A DNA stretch of 64,000 bases from NCBI GenBank assembly GCA_934045905.1, contig OW203773.1, positions 19,703,246 to 19,767,245 of the forward strand. Reading direction: 5' to 3'. The notes below the pieces were generated by a model. That model had not been told where the DNA came from. It did not search any database and saw nothing but the letters and a program-made list of their open reading frames with translations. Position 1 is the stretch's first letter; every line of letters starts with the position of its first letter. Positions 10,601-17,870 of the stretch are shown here, piece by piece. The translations under genes were made by a program, and so were the position numbers. The DNA is from Leuctra nigra (taxonomy: Eukaryota; Arthropoda; Insecta; Plecoptera; Leuctridae).

Positions 10601-13108
10601 CAATACAATATTAAAAAAATATGTATAAAACCACTGTAGATAAAAATAAATAAATATTATTGAATATTTCTAATATTTTTTACTATAAAACATAGTGTAT
10701 TTCACATAATTTATACAATTTCAATAATCCAAAGAAGAAAGTTTTGCCATTGACAGGGTAGTGTTCACGTGAACGACCAATCTACAACGTGATTGACCAA
10801 AACGTCAGAAATATTCTTAAAACGTGAACGAACTTTAGTAGAGAAGTTTGCCAGCTACATAAAAAGCCCTGAAGAGGCGAGTCGAGAAGAGAAACCAGAA
10901 CCGCTGGAATGCAAGACTATCTCGTAGCCCCCAGGCAGCTGACTCCATAAGTATCTGATGTTATACTGACCTTGGTAGGCAGGAGTTGGCTGGCCTGGGT
11001 GAGTGTCTTCTGCTGTTCGTGTTGGCGGACCTGGTCATTCTTGCGCACCGCCCAGACGTTGAACTCCGACGGCGGTGAACAGCTGTAGCCGAGTTCGATC
11101 ACTCCGGCCTTCAACATGACAGGGCATACATGATTACCTACACTTGAAGCTGCAAGCTTGGGTATTGCATGAAAGAATGAAAATTCTCTGTGTAGTGTCA
11201 AAAGAAGTCAGCCAAATCCCCATGTTGGTATATGGGCAACCAGTAGAGGAACATTTGGATGTGAGTGTATGCTTTAAGCTTTAATATTGCAAACAAAATA
11301 ATATACCTAGTTCAAGATAGGTACTGCATTACAGGTTGATCTATGTACTAGGTACTTATAATGATATTAGGGTTAATGTAAATTTAGAATAATTTGCAAA
11401 ATATTGAATTTCATTCATACCTATTCTTTAATTCATAACAATGAATTATTCATTAAGACTGCTCTATACAGTGAGAAAAACTTGTATAGAGGTAGGTAGG
11501 TATCTAGTAGGTATTTGAGGTGACCATATTCGAGAGGAGTCAAACCGGGACAAAGCTTTTGAGTAATACGAAGGGGGGTCTGGGGGGCTTGCCCCCCCCA
11601 GAAAAATGCCGCGCAGCGAATTTTTTGAAATGCATCACTCAATTATGGCTTAAAATCACATTAAAAGTATAGTTATTTTCAGGAAAGTAGGTAAACTAAC
11701 GTGAAAAAATCTAGATCTTGTGGTTGGATGATGGAGTTTTTATGTGGTCATTGATGTCCGACCTACCGCCGTGAGCTATTGACAGTATTGTCTCGCAGAC
11801 CATGCACTTTATTTCGTGGTCATTATCAGTTTTTACCTTTTTCATAAACACAAACTCTTTCTTTAAGTCTTCGTTAAATTTGCACTTCCTCCGAGGAGCC
11901 ATAAGTAAAAGTTCTAACAAGTAACAATAATATCACAGACAGATGAATGACAGGAACACAAACCGGCTAAACCGACTAAACACACACCATCGTAACTTTC
12001 AACGAAATCGAAATCCGTGCGCATCTTTTTTTACGCATCTTAGATGTGACCGCTGTAGACAAAAGTTCCATCTAGCGCCGTTAGAGTGAACTACCGGGCG
12101 GGACATTTTAAGCGGCAATTTCAAAACCGGGACAAATGAGCCGTTTCGCGAAGGTTCTCGGGACACCGGGACAAGAGCGGTAAAACCGGTAGTAGCCTAC
12201 GTATGGTCACCTTAGGTATCTACCATTAATATGCCAAAAGTTCATGAAGTCAGGTAATTCCATTTGATTGGTATTTTTGTCTTAAGCGCAAAACCAGAGT
12301 AGGTACCTAGCACTCCGTCCCAAGAAATGGAATTATGGTGTGGATTTATATCATCGTTTACAAATGGTGTAGTAAGGTACACTATACCAACTTTACCAAA
12401 ACCTACCCCCGTATTAAAACTGTGAAGGGAGGTACAACTTACAAATGAACACTGTACGATGTTGATTCAACTCACCCTAGTGTGATTTTTATTCTTGACT
12501 TTCGGCTCGGTGGCTACATCGTCGTAGTCATCTACCAGCTGCGATACGCTCGCCTCCAAATCCAGATCCAGTTCATCGTCGAACTCCTGCGCCGTGTTTC
12601 TCTCGCCATTGCCGCTGTTATAACTATCCTGCCTCACACGAGAGTTCTCAATCTCGGATAACTCTTCATGCGCCTGCTCCCAATCCCCTCCTGAAACCGC
12701 AAACATTCAGAGCTTAGCCGTTGCGAGTCGAAACACAAACTTTTCTTGACACATTTCCTCGAAAAAGTGATTCATTTCTGACTCGGCGAACTTACCCAAA
12801 CAATCTGCTCCGAAAGTTTCGTCATTTAGAGCATCATAATCGTCAGCATCTTCGTCTAATCCGTCTCCTGGATCGTCGTGAAGACCTTGCTCGAAATCCT
12901 GAAGCAGAAAATAGATAATTAATTAATGAAAGTTATTAATTGGCGAGGGCCACAAGCTGTCCTCTCCATGCTTCTGGAAAGATCTGGCCCTAGGGTCAAA
13001 TATTGCCACACCTCGTGCAAGGAATTAATGCGGTTGTGAGGGTTCTAATAGCTAAATATATTGAATAGAACTTACAGCTGTGGAATTAAATCCAAAGAAA
13101 TCTGCCAT
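1670..13108 (-). CDS. PATL1: PAT1/PATL1-like mRNA-decapping factor, 11 exons, C-terminus off window
   Basis: Exons on the minus strand: 13108-13076 (MADFFGFNSTA), 12898-12796, 12690-12476, 11108-10971, 9444-9220, 8458-8275, 7502-7402, 5967-5749, 5167-5089, 4982-4798, 1825-1670. All have GT donors and AG acceptors and all phases agree, giving 546 residues. Family signatures: an acidic N-terminus with ALNDETFG (the segment that binds DDX6/Me31B in PAT1 proteins) and DWEQAHEEL; a Pro/Met/His-rich middle; EYEGLMSNREIQWLLNIQLL; TYTPLQFENSLGKLQIGSV; and the start of the Pat-C region (MYLLLMQLED, ALCVRKGK). PAT1 proteins link deadenylated mRNA to the decapping complex in P-bodies. The acceptor at 11108 (GAAG) is atypical but is the only one in phase; CTACAG at 11086 would break the frame. 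The rest of Pat-C must lie left of the window. Confidence 0.88.
2265..2864. mobile_element. Fold-back element with very long terminal inverted repeats (600 bp)
   Basis: The ends read TTCGAC(A/G)CTAAAAGT and its reverse complement. The two halves stay complementary far inward: AATCGTAACGAGTTCAGTAAAA at about 2378 and its complement at about 2735; CAGAAATTGATG, GTGTCAACAATCAAATAC and TTCTTGTGAAAACGAGTTG on both arms. It has no coding capacity and sits in a PAT1 intron. The flanks match two uninterrupted paralogous sites elsewhere in the window (about 20080-20160 and 52670-52770), which places the ends. Confidence 0.75.
2865..3539. other. Intron sequence with dispersed repeat, no gene
   Basis: AT-rich PAT1 intron. 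Motifs around 3240-3520 (CATCATCCGCTGAAGTC, TGATTTCATTGATAATA) recur in reverse orientation at about 18290-18450, so this is old dispersed repeat. No exon is visible. Confidence 0.4.
3548..4662. mobile_element. hAT-type non-autonomous element with 8-bp target duplication
   Basis: The termini are TAGGGGTGTGCGAATCC at 3551 and its complement ending CACACCCCTA at 4662. The 8-bp sequence GTATGGAA occurs at 3540-3547 and again at 4663-4670, the target-site length typical of hAT. The interior near both ends is built of GATTCGGATTCG-type repeats. A pogo-like element is inserted inside it. It lies in the PAT1 intron after the exon ending at 4798. Confidence 0.8.
3949..4451. mobile_element. pogo/Tigger-like MITE nested in the hAT element
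   Basis: Inverted ends CAGTAAACCCTCGTTA and TAACGAGGGTTTACTG, flanked on both sides by TA (3947-3948 and 4452-4453), the target duplication of Tc1/mariner/pogo elements. 503 bp, AT-rich, no coding capacity. It interrupts the hAT element at 3548-4662 and is therefore younger. Confidence 0.8.
5435..5540 (+). repeat. Degenerate copy of a Cys-rich ORF found at 49841
   Basis: The stretch starting ATGAGTCATTGTGTAAGAGA is nearly the same as 49984-50060 within the open reading frame at 49841-50359, here with an insertion and a frameshift. It shows that the 49841 sequence is present more than once. Confidence 0.5.
5968..6829 (-). repeat. Exon-edge tandem array, 8 units of 98-135 bp, in PAT1 exon 8
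   Basis: The first part of the PAT1 exon at 5749-5967, together with its polypyrimidine tract and AG, is repeated upstream seven more times. On the coding strand each unit reads (CT)n-TAG then CCGATGGGCATGAAC and on to GGGAGAACGAG. The AG boundaries fall near 5968, 6103, 6236, 6370, 6490, 6606, 6722 and 6820, giving steps of 135, 133, 134, 120, 116, 116 and 98 bp. Steps are mostly not multiples of three, so only the proximal acceptor keeps the PAT1 frame. The last unit is truncated. Confidence 0.9.
6832..7360. repeat. Fold-back repeat, copy 1 (next to the PAT1 array)
   Basis: About 500 bp starting TGTCACAACGTTAGGGTGCTG, similar along its length to 22548-23080 (shared: GGTGCTGCAAGCGC, TTTGCTTTGTT, CAGACTGATC, TGTGAACATCCT, ACTTATGAAACA). 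In the second copy the middle is clearly self-complementary around ATCACTTGG/CCAAGTGAT. Both copies border exon-edge tandem arrays. Short pieces also occur at about 23890-23983, 24303-24350 and 29395-29520. Confidence 0.6.
7909..8097 (+). CDS. Hypothetical short ORF or first exon, opposite strand in PAT1 intron
   Basis: A 62-aa open frame from ATG at 7909 to TAA at 8097, with ordinary, non-repetitive composition (includes VYVMNPNGIDYQPHEQ and LSTGQPIQLGYHPGN). A consensus splice donor GTAAGTT begins at 8093, so it may be a first exon. I do not recognise the family and find no next exon. It could be a fragment of a retrocopy. Confidence 0.25.
   Translation: MNKCRVMDLPNISDKLGNENVYVMNPNGIDYQPHEQVLFDLSTGQPIQLGYHPGNAQCQQPQ
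8640..8838 (+). pseudogene. Coding-like acidic fragment, probably the end of a transposon ORF
   Basis: On the plus strand a frame open from about 8655 reads EDVEDRQQRRQKVEADKWW, continues IWRELVEKLEE, then a Glu/Asp run and LASRFGRDPRP before TAG at 8836-8838. The amphipathic then acidic composition looks like a real C-terminus, but there is no start codon or upstream exon. It sits in a PAT1 intron on the opposite strand. A truncated LINE ORF end is the most likely source; identity unproven. Confidence 0.3.
9605..10014 (-). mobile_element. SINE with 5S rRNA-like head, variant tail
   Basis: Read on the minus strand from 10014: CCCAACGGCTGGTGTAATGG, then GGTTCTCGTTAGATCACC, GTTAAGCAACATTGAGCG, GGTCAGCGGTTGGATGGGTG. 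This follows the 5S rRNA internal control region (box A, intermediate element, box C). The body contains CCAGAGAGACTGGGG, TGTTATCAGTCTCTCGACGG and GTCCTTGGGATGGGACG. Unlike its relatives, the 3' part from about 9800 to 9640 is a different sequence, followed by an A-rich tail (T-rich on the plus strand, 9607-9640). Confidence 0.8.
10378..10505 (-). mobile_element. SINE fragment, GTTTAACGTCGCACTG family
   Basis: Contains GTTTAACGTCGCACTGTTCTGC, GGCGACGGATGAATGATT and GGAAGGACGGTGGGCAGGAGGCGG on the plus strand. These are shared with 28735-28975 (reverse orientation), 21190-21290, 23468-23500, 23785-23840 and 55325-55382. The 28735 copy has a tRNA-type box B. A MITE is inserted directly next to it at 10511. 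Confidence 0.5.
10511..10835. mobile_element. Tc1/mariner-type MITE, copy 1
   Basis: Terminal inverted repeats AAGTTCGTTCACG and CGTGAACGAACTT, flanked by TA on both sides (10509-10510 and 10836-10837). 325 bp, AT-rich interior, no coding capacity. Copies 2 and 3 are at 23984-24302 and about 63048-63351. Confidence 0.8.
11516..12212. mobile_element. hAT-derived element keeping an N-terminal zinc-finger exon
   Basis: The ends read AGGTGACCATA and TATGGTCACCT, a hAT-type terminus. TAGGTATT lies just left and TAGGTATC just right, an imperfect 8-bp target duplication. The interior near the ends carries CCGGGACAA repeats. On the minus strand 11900-11711 encodes MAPRRKCKFNEDLKKEF followed by CMVCETILSIAHGG and INDHIKT, the BED-like N-terminus common in hAT proteins. 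The transposase catalytic part is absent, so the element is a deletion derivative. It lies in a PAT1 intron. Confidence 0.7.
11711..11900 (-). pseudogene. hAT transposase N-terminal zinc-finger remnant
   Basis: About 63 residues from the ATG at 11900 with a CX2C pair (CMVC) followed downstream by His (ISNDH-type spacing: DINDHIKT) as in BED-like fingers of hAT proteins. It ends at a TAG/TAA-rich stretch without the catalytic domain. A start 7 codons upstream (MLELLLM) also reads in frame but is weaker. It is a remnant carried by the 11516-12212 element and is not expected to have transposase activity. Confidence 0.6.
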
Positions 13109-13534
13109 TTATGAGTATTTTAATAAGAAATGTACATTGTACAATTACGTCAAATGGATTACGACAGTAGTGAACGCCGCCATTGAAGTTTTAGTTATAA
13201 AATTTCTTACAACGTGGCGCTGATGTCAATTTTTCAGAATGGGAAACTAAACAAAATTGTTCATTCCTTCCCCTATTATTTAAAAAAAAAAATCCAATCG
13301 CTTTCATTTAAATCTTAACAGAATGCAAATTATTTGAGTTAAAAATACTAATAAGTTAAATAAATATTGACATCGTAATTGTTCAATAAAGGTTATTTCT
13401 AAAATTTAATAAGAATTTAAATAAAATTTTAAAATTTAAAATTTTATTTTATTAAGAATTTAATAGAATTTAAAAATCTATAAAACATTTTAGTAACTTT
13501 TTATCAGGTTGACATTGGCTCGTAAATTACGAGC
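13109..13534. other. Intergenic, PAT1 5' flank
   Basis: AT-rich DNA between the PAT1 start codon and the inverted-repeat arm at 13535. Includes a TTTAAAATTTAAAATTTTA-type low-complexity palindrome at about 13410-13450. The PAT1 transcription start cannot be fixed. Confidence 0.35.
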
Positions 13535-13582
13535 GGGTCCAGACTACCCCGAATCACCACGCCCCCTCCATTCCCATTGGCT
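13535..13582. repeat. Left arm of a 48-bp inverted repeat bracketing the zinc-protein gene
   Basis: GGGTCCAGACTACCCCGAAT followed by CACCACGCCCCCTCCATTCC and CATTGGCT. The reverse complement occurs at 16373-16420 with 2 differences in 48 positions. On the minus strand it holds a CCAAT box (AGCCAATGGG) and a GC-box-like GGGGGCGTGG about 430 bp upstream of the PAT1 ATG, so it may be promoter rather than transposon end. Confidence 0.7.
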
Positions 13583-13840
13583 GCGTTCGTCGTGCTGTTC
13601 AAACGCGTAATTTCAAACTACGTTCAAAGGATTTGGAAGTTTGTTGAGCAGTCAGTCAGGTTAGGTTAGGTGTATTTCTATGGTATTTTCATCAATACGT
13701 GTGAGGTTAGTGATCTTTTAGTAAACTATTAAATCACTCATTTGTCCAAGTAGGTACCTACCTAATATAAATAACACTTTTTCTAGCTCTCTGTCATTAC
13801 ATCTTAACTTTATAACCTGCAAACCTGCAAAGTTACTGAG

Positions 13841-15408
13841 ATGTCTCATGCCAAACCTGCCTCGCCGACAGTTTGCAATGTTTGTGGACATGTTTTTACA
13901 CAAAAGAGTAATTATTATCGTCACATGAGAACAGTCCATAACACGAAATGTGATTTATCTATGATCGGAAACATCCACTGTCCAGTTTTTGGATGTTCTG
14001 CTAACTGTTCTACATATAATGTCCTCCGCAAACATCTGGCGGACGAACACGAGACACCTGTTGAAAATGAACACATTGTCTTTGCAACAGAGCAAGGTAA
14101 GTCCCTAAACCTACCTTTTGTTCTTAGAGACTGAGTTGTTATGGAAAACTTCCAGTGGAGTCTCGGTGAAGTGATGAGTGAATAGGAAAATATCCGTCTA
14201 CACCGCGCGGATATAAACCCGCAGTCTCTAATTTTTCCACCGAGAGCTCTATGTACTGATTTCTGTCCGGCCAGGAAGCTGCGTTGATATACTATAGCTC
14301 TCGCTCAGAACTTATTTATAGACCCTGGGTTCGAGGCCCGGTTTAATCGGATATTTTTCGTTTTGCTCCCTTACTATCGTATTTTTGGTTCATGTTTTAT
14401 AGTACCTACTGGTAGGGTGGAACTTGCATCATCATATTTCTTTCTTCGTATTGATCACAAAAACAGAGTTGAACACTTTAGGAGACAAATTACAAAAATT
14501 ATATTAAAATAATTAGCTACCTACCTATAGACATTACCATCAACATCACACTAGAGGTATTGTAATTGGCAAAATGAAATAATTTAATATACCTAATACA
14601 TTATTTTTATTTTCTCAGATTTCTGGAATTGGAAGAAGGAAATGGAACATAAAAATACATGCTCCTATGTGCATTATAGAGAGTGGAAAAAGCTGACTAA
14701 CAATAACAGAAAGAGCTACTTTCAGTGCAATCGCTCTGGGGTTTTTGCATCAAAGTATAAGGGGAATCGTCTTCTTAAAAGTCAGGGATCCAGAAAAATA
14801 GGATCCAATTGCCCATCTGGGATTGAAGTGACAATAAAAGAAAATTCCGAAACAATTGTGACATACTATAAAACGCATTGTGGCCACAAATGTAGTAATG
14901 CACACGTCGATTTACCACAAGATGATCGAATAAGGATTGCTGGTAGGTAGAGTTAGGCAACCATAAGATTATCAAGATACTACTAATTAATTGAAAAATC
15001 AATTTAAAAACGACCTGTTACGTTTTCAGCAACATCTCACAATGTTGTAAATGCAAACACTATTGCTAAGAGCAATGCTCTTGTTCAGAAAGTTGATCTT
15101 CTTCGAGGCTATCTTACTGATAGAAATATCAGTGAGGAACTGAATGTAAAGCTACATAGATGGATGGACAAGTGTATTGCTGTATTGCAAGACAGTTCAT
15201 CAAATGAAGTGAATCCTGAATCTATGAACTTCCCAGAGGTGAGTAATAGGTACACTTGAACCAGCCAACAAAAAAGCTGAACATCAGAGACGTTTTGTGT
15301 CGACGAAACGAAAACGGCACAGTAACACATTGTCGATGTCAAAGCCAACCCCTTTGCAAAAAGGTAACAAAAGTACAGGGCTTTTGCTTGATCCATCTCA
15401 GTCAATAG
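13841..15408 (+). CDS. C2H2 plus FLYWCH/WRKY-GCM1-like zinc protein, 4 exons, 310 aa
   Basis: Exons 13841-14096, 14619-14942, 15030-15238 and 15265-15408; phases 1, 1 and 0 agree and all introns are GT-AG. The product has two C2H2 units near the N-terminus (CNVCGHVFTQKSNYYRHMRTVH; CPVFGCSANC with HLADEH), then an exon with YFQCNRS, GSNCPSGIEV and THCGHKCSNAHV, the arrangement seen in the DNA-binding domain that precedes MULE-type transposases. The C-terminus is Cys-rich (THCRCQSQPLCKK, GFCLIHLSQ). No DDE transposase domain is present. The gene is read away from PAT1 (starts about 730 bp apart). It could be a domesticated transposon gene, or the surviving gene of an element bounded by the inverted repeats at 13535 and 16373. 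Function is not known. Confidence 0.75.
14125..14355. mobile_element. Two tRNA-derived SINE heads, head to head, in intron 1 of the zinc-protein gene
   Basis: On the plus strand CTGGGTTCGAGGCCCGG at about 14325 contains a perfect box B (GTTCGAGGC). On the minus strand, 14230-14130 reads GCGGGTTTATATCCGCG, then GGATATTTTCC and ACTCCACTGGAAGTTTTCCA. The latter is the body start of the tRNA-headed SINE at 45450-45880. Confidence 0.55.
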
Positions 15409-15412
15409 TTAA

Positions 15413-16125
15413 CATTCATACTGATGAGGATCACACCTATTTTTAAATAAAAATATTTAACATAGTACCTACCTATTGTTTTCTGATAAAATTTTGAAAC
15501 TAAGCGCATAAAACTTCTGTATTTTCGTAATTTCTGGTGTTTTGTTTGTTGTTGAGCGAGTGACTCCTTTTGGCACGGACTCTGTTTTTTTTCTGTTACT
15601 GAGGATATACAAATCACAGTTTTTCTTCGATCGAGCTGAAATTTTGCACACATGTACCGACCATTTCTGGGCGCTGCAGACCCTAATTTTTTTGAAATTC
15701 ACTGATTGTTTCAAATTTTAAAAAAATATCTTTCGATGGGTTGGTTTGTCCCATTAACAAGGAATCGTTCAATCATAAAGGTTCAATCGATCAACTTAAA
15801 ACTTTGCATGGTTATTGGGACCAATATTTTAGAAATTGTTGGAGATTTTCATACAAGTCTGTGACGAAATTCTAGAAATTATTATTGGCTTTTAAGGACA
15901 TTTTCGATAGACAGAATTTTGGTTCAAGGTGTTGCGCGTATACGTGCTCGCTCATCAACGCTTTTCACAGAGCGTTTACCTAGTTAACATTCACACCGAT
16001 GAGGATCACACCTATTTCAGCAATTTTAAATAAAAATATTTGACTATTGTTTTCTGATAAGATTTTGAAACTGAGCGCATAACACTTCTGTATTTTTGTA
16101 ATTTCTGGTGTTTTGTTTGTTGATA
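15413..16125. repeat. Direct duplication flanking an inserted dispersed repeat
   Basis: AACATTCATACTGATGAGG at 15412 and AACATTCACACCGATGAGG at 15984 start two copies of about 140 bp ending TTTCTGGTGTTTTGTTTGTT. Between them (about 15552-15980) lies a minus-strand copy of the dispersed family that carries GAGCGAG at one end and GCTCGCTCATCAACGC at the other. This is the 3' flank of the zinc-protein gene. Confidence 0.6.
15552..15980 (-). repeat. Dispersed AT-rich repeat family with CGCTCGCTCA termini, copy a
   Basis: Recognised by GAGCTGAAATTTTGCACAC, TTCGATCGAGC, TTGTCCCATTAACAAGG-like text and GTGCTCGCTCATCAACGC. Other copies: 25478-26110, 28265-28715, 31655-32090, 32388-32880 (broken by a LINE) and 51333-52390. 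The longest copy has ends ACGCGTTGATGAGCGAGC and GGTGACGCTCGC, roughly inverted. The class is unknown and no coding region was found. Confidence 0.6.
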
Positions 16126-16372
16126 AATTATCATTATCTTTGTTGTTCCTAAACTTCGATTTTGATATTACAATGTTATGTCAGTTTGTGAAATAAATCC
16201 CTATTACATTTCATTTCATATTACTTTAACTACCTGGCTATTACATTTCAACTTTACATTTCATCATTCTAAATTTCAAAACTTTTTCATTTAGTTTCTA
16301 TCATTTTTTAGCATTTGAACAAAGCGCCATAAGGTATTGCATCTTGCTTTTAAACAACGCGCCATAACGAAT

Positions 16373-16420
16373 AGCCAATGGGAATGGAGGGGGCGTGGTG
16401 AATCTGGGTAGTCTGGACCC
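16373..16420. repeat. Right arm of the 48-bp inverted repeat; MEA1 promoter-proximal
   Basis: AGCCAATGGGAATGGAGGGG then GCGTGGTGAATCTGGGTAGT and CTGGACCC. Reverse complement of 13535-13582 (46/48). It lies about 150 bp upstream of the MEA1 ATG, with the CCAAT box and GC box in the same orientation to MEA1 as the other arm has to PAT1. Confidence 0.7.
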
Positions 16421-16570
16421 GGAATTTGGAAACAGCTGACTGTCTGAAATTAGCATCTGTCAGTCAGCTGTCAAACCGTTTATCTTATACTTTTTTATTG
16501 TTTACGCAAAATATACTGTTGCTTTCACGTCTAAGTATTATCGAAACCTTGTGCTATCAACTTATAAACA

Positions 16571-17041
16571 ATGGTGAACTTTGGATTACCAGAACCATCT
16601 GCAGAAGAAATCACCGAACAACTTTCTATGGGTGAAGCCGGTCAAAACATTCTCGTAACTACATCGGACAGCGAAGACGACCTTCCGTCTCACGATGGCT
16701 ACGAACTTCTTTCTACAATACCTTTCAATCCAGAATCTGACAGCGACAGCGATGAGAGCGTCGACTACAACATTCCACCGGAGAATCCCGCTGACATAAC
16801 CTCACACATTGACGAACCAGGTACGTCTCAAGATCTGAAAGAGATTTGGTCGACTCCGAGGGAGTGCACGAATATTGTGATGGGATCGGAACAAGTCGAC
16901 CAGGTCAAGGCTGCGATGGCAAGCTTTACGTTGCCTTCGAGTTCGATTCCACCGTGGGCAGCTGATGTTGCAGAAGATCAGTGGAAAGATCGTTTGTTGA
17001 ATCGATTAAAGACTTTAGAAGCAGACAAGGTGAAAAAGTGA
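16571..17041 (+). CDS. MEA1: MEA1 (male-enhanced antigen 1) homologue, 156 aa, intronless
   Basis: A single open frame with an acidic, Ser-rich N-terminal half (TTSDSEDDLPSHDGYELL, DSDSDESVDY) and the conserved MEA1 C-terminus: GSEQVDQVKAAMASFTLP, then PPWAADVAEDQWKDRLLNRL. The order of an acidic region followed by the Val-x-x-x-Met-Ala / Pro-x-Trp-Ala / Gln-Trp block is that of the vertebrate family, whose biochemical role is poorly known (expressed in testis). A start 145 bp upstream in another frame is a shadow. AATAAA at 17111-17116 would serve as polyadenylation signal. It converges with DNAI7 (stop at 17871). Confidence 0.85.
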   Translation: MVNFGLPEPSAEEITEQLSMGEAGQNILVTTSDSEDDLPSHDGYELLSTIPFNPESDSDSDESVDYNIPPENPADITSHIDEPGTSQDLKEIWSTPRECTNIVMGSEQVDQVKAAMASFTLPSSSIPPWAADVAEDQWKDRLLNRLKTLEADKVKK

Positions 17042-17110
17042 TCTGATATCATTCAAATAATGTAACTACTTGTTATTATATTTACGTTTCCAATTATATT
17101 TAGAATGTTC

Positions 17111-17116
17111 AATAAA
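17111..17116 (+). terminator. Candidate polyadenylation signal of MEA1
   Basis: AATAAA 70 bp after the MEA1 stop codon, followed by a GT-poor but T-rich stretch (TGCTTGCCTGTAATTATGG). Confidence 0.5.
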
Positions 17117-17870
17117 GCCTGCTTGCCTGTAATTATGGATAATTTCTTTAATCAAAAAATAAATGTAACCATGAATTTCTTTTGCAAATTTAAAGATAGA
17201 ACACATGTAGAAGTAGTAGGTAGAGAACAAAGAATGTTATGCCTAGTAAGTAGGTCTGTTATTGAAACACTCTTACTTTCAAAAATCCCTTTTCTCGAAG
17301 AAATTTTCTATCAGTGATATTGACAAGGTACACTTCTATTCAGGAAGAAATTTGGAGTCCTTTGGGACATTTCTCTCTCGAAATGACTCTTTTTGTTCAT
17401 ATTTAGAATACCTAAAGTTTTCTTAGCAAATCACACAAAAGTCATTAGTACTACCTAGAATAGTTAGGTGTGTGTATTTACCTTGTGATGTTGCAGTACC
17501 TACACAAAGCAAATAGTTCTAAAAAATCTAAATTTTTAGTGGTAGGTACCTACGTTAGTAGTAGTATGAACTAAATCATTTTTTCTTTTAAAATTTTATA
17601 ATTTAGGTAGCAGATTGTACGAAATGCCCAAGTTTGTATCAAGCCTAGAATCTCAAATTCTGAAAATAAAATTGCTTAAAAATGGCTCAAGTTTTCACTA
17701 ACTGAACAAGGGAGCAAAGATCCACATAATAAAATTATAAAGCTTACATTCAATTAAAAAAGATATAAAACTTATGACATTATAAACGTATTCTACACAG
17801 AGATTTGGCTCGTTGCTAGACGTGTAAACGAATGCGACGCCTGACAGATGATGTTCTCCACGGTCTCGAA
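17117..17870. other. Intergenic between convergent MEA1 and DNAI7
   Basis: AT-rich with several short TAGGTACCTAC-type repeats. An open frame at 17105-17317 (+) overlaps the MEA1 3' region and has no recognisable domain. No gene is supported. Confidence 0.4.
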
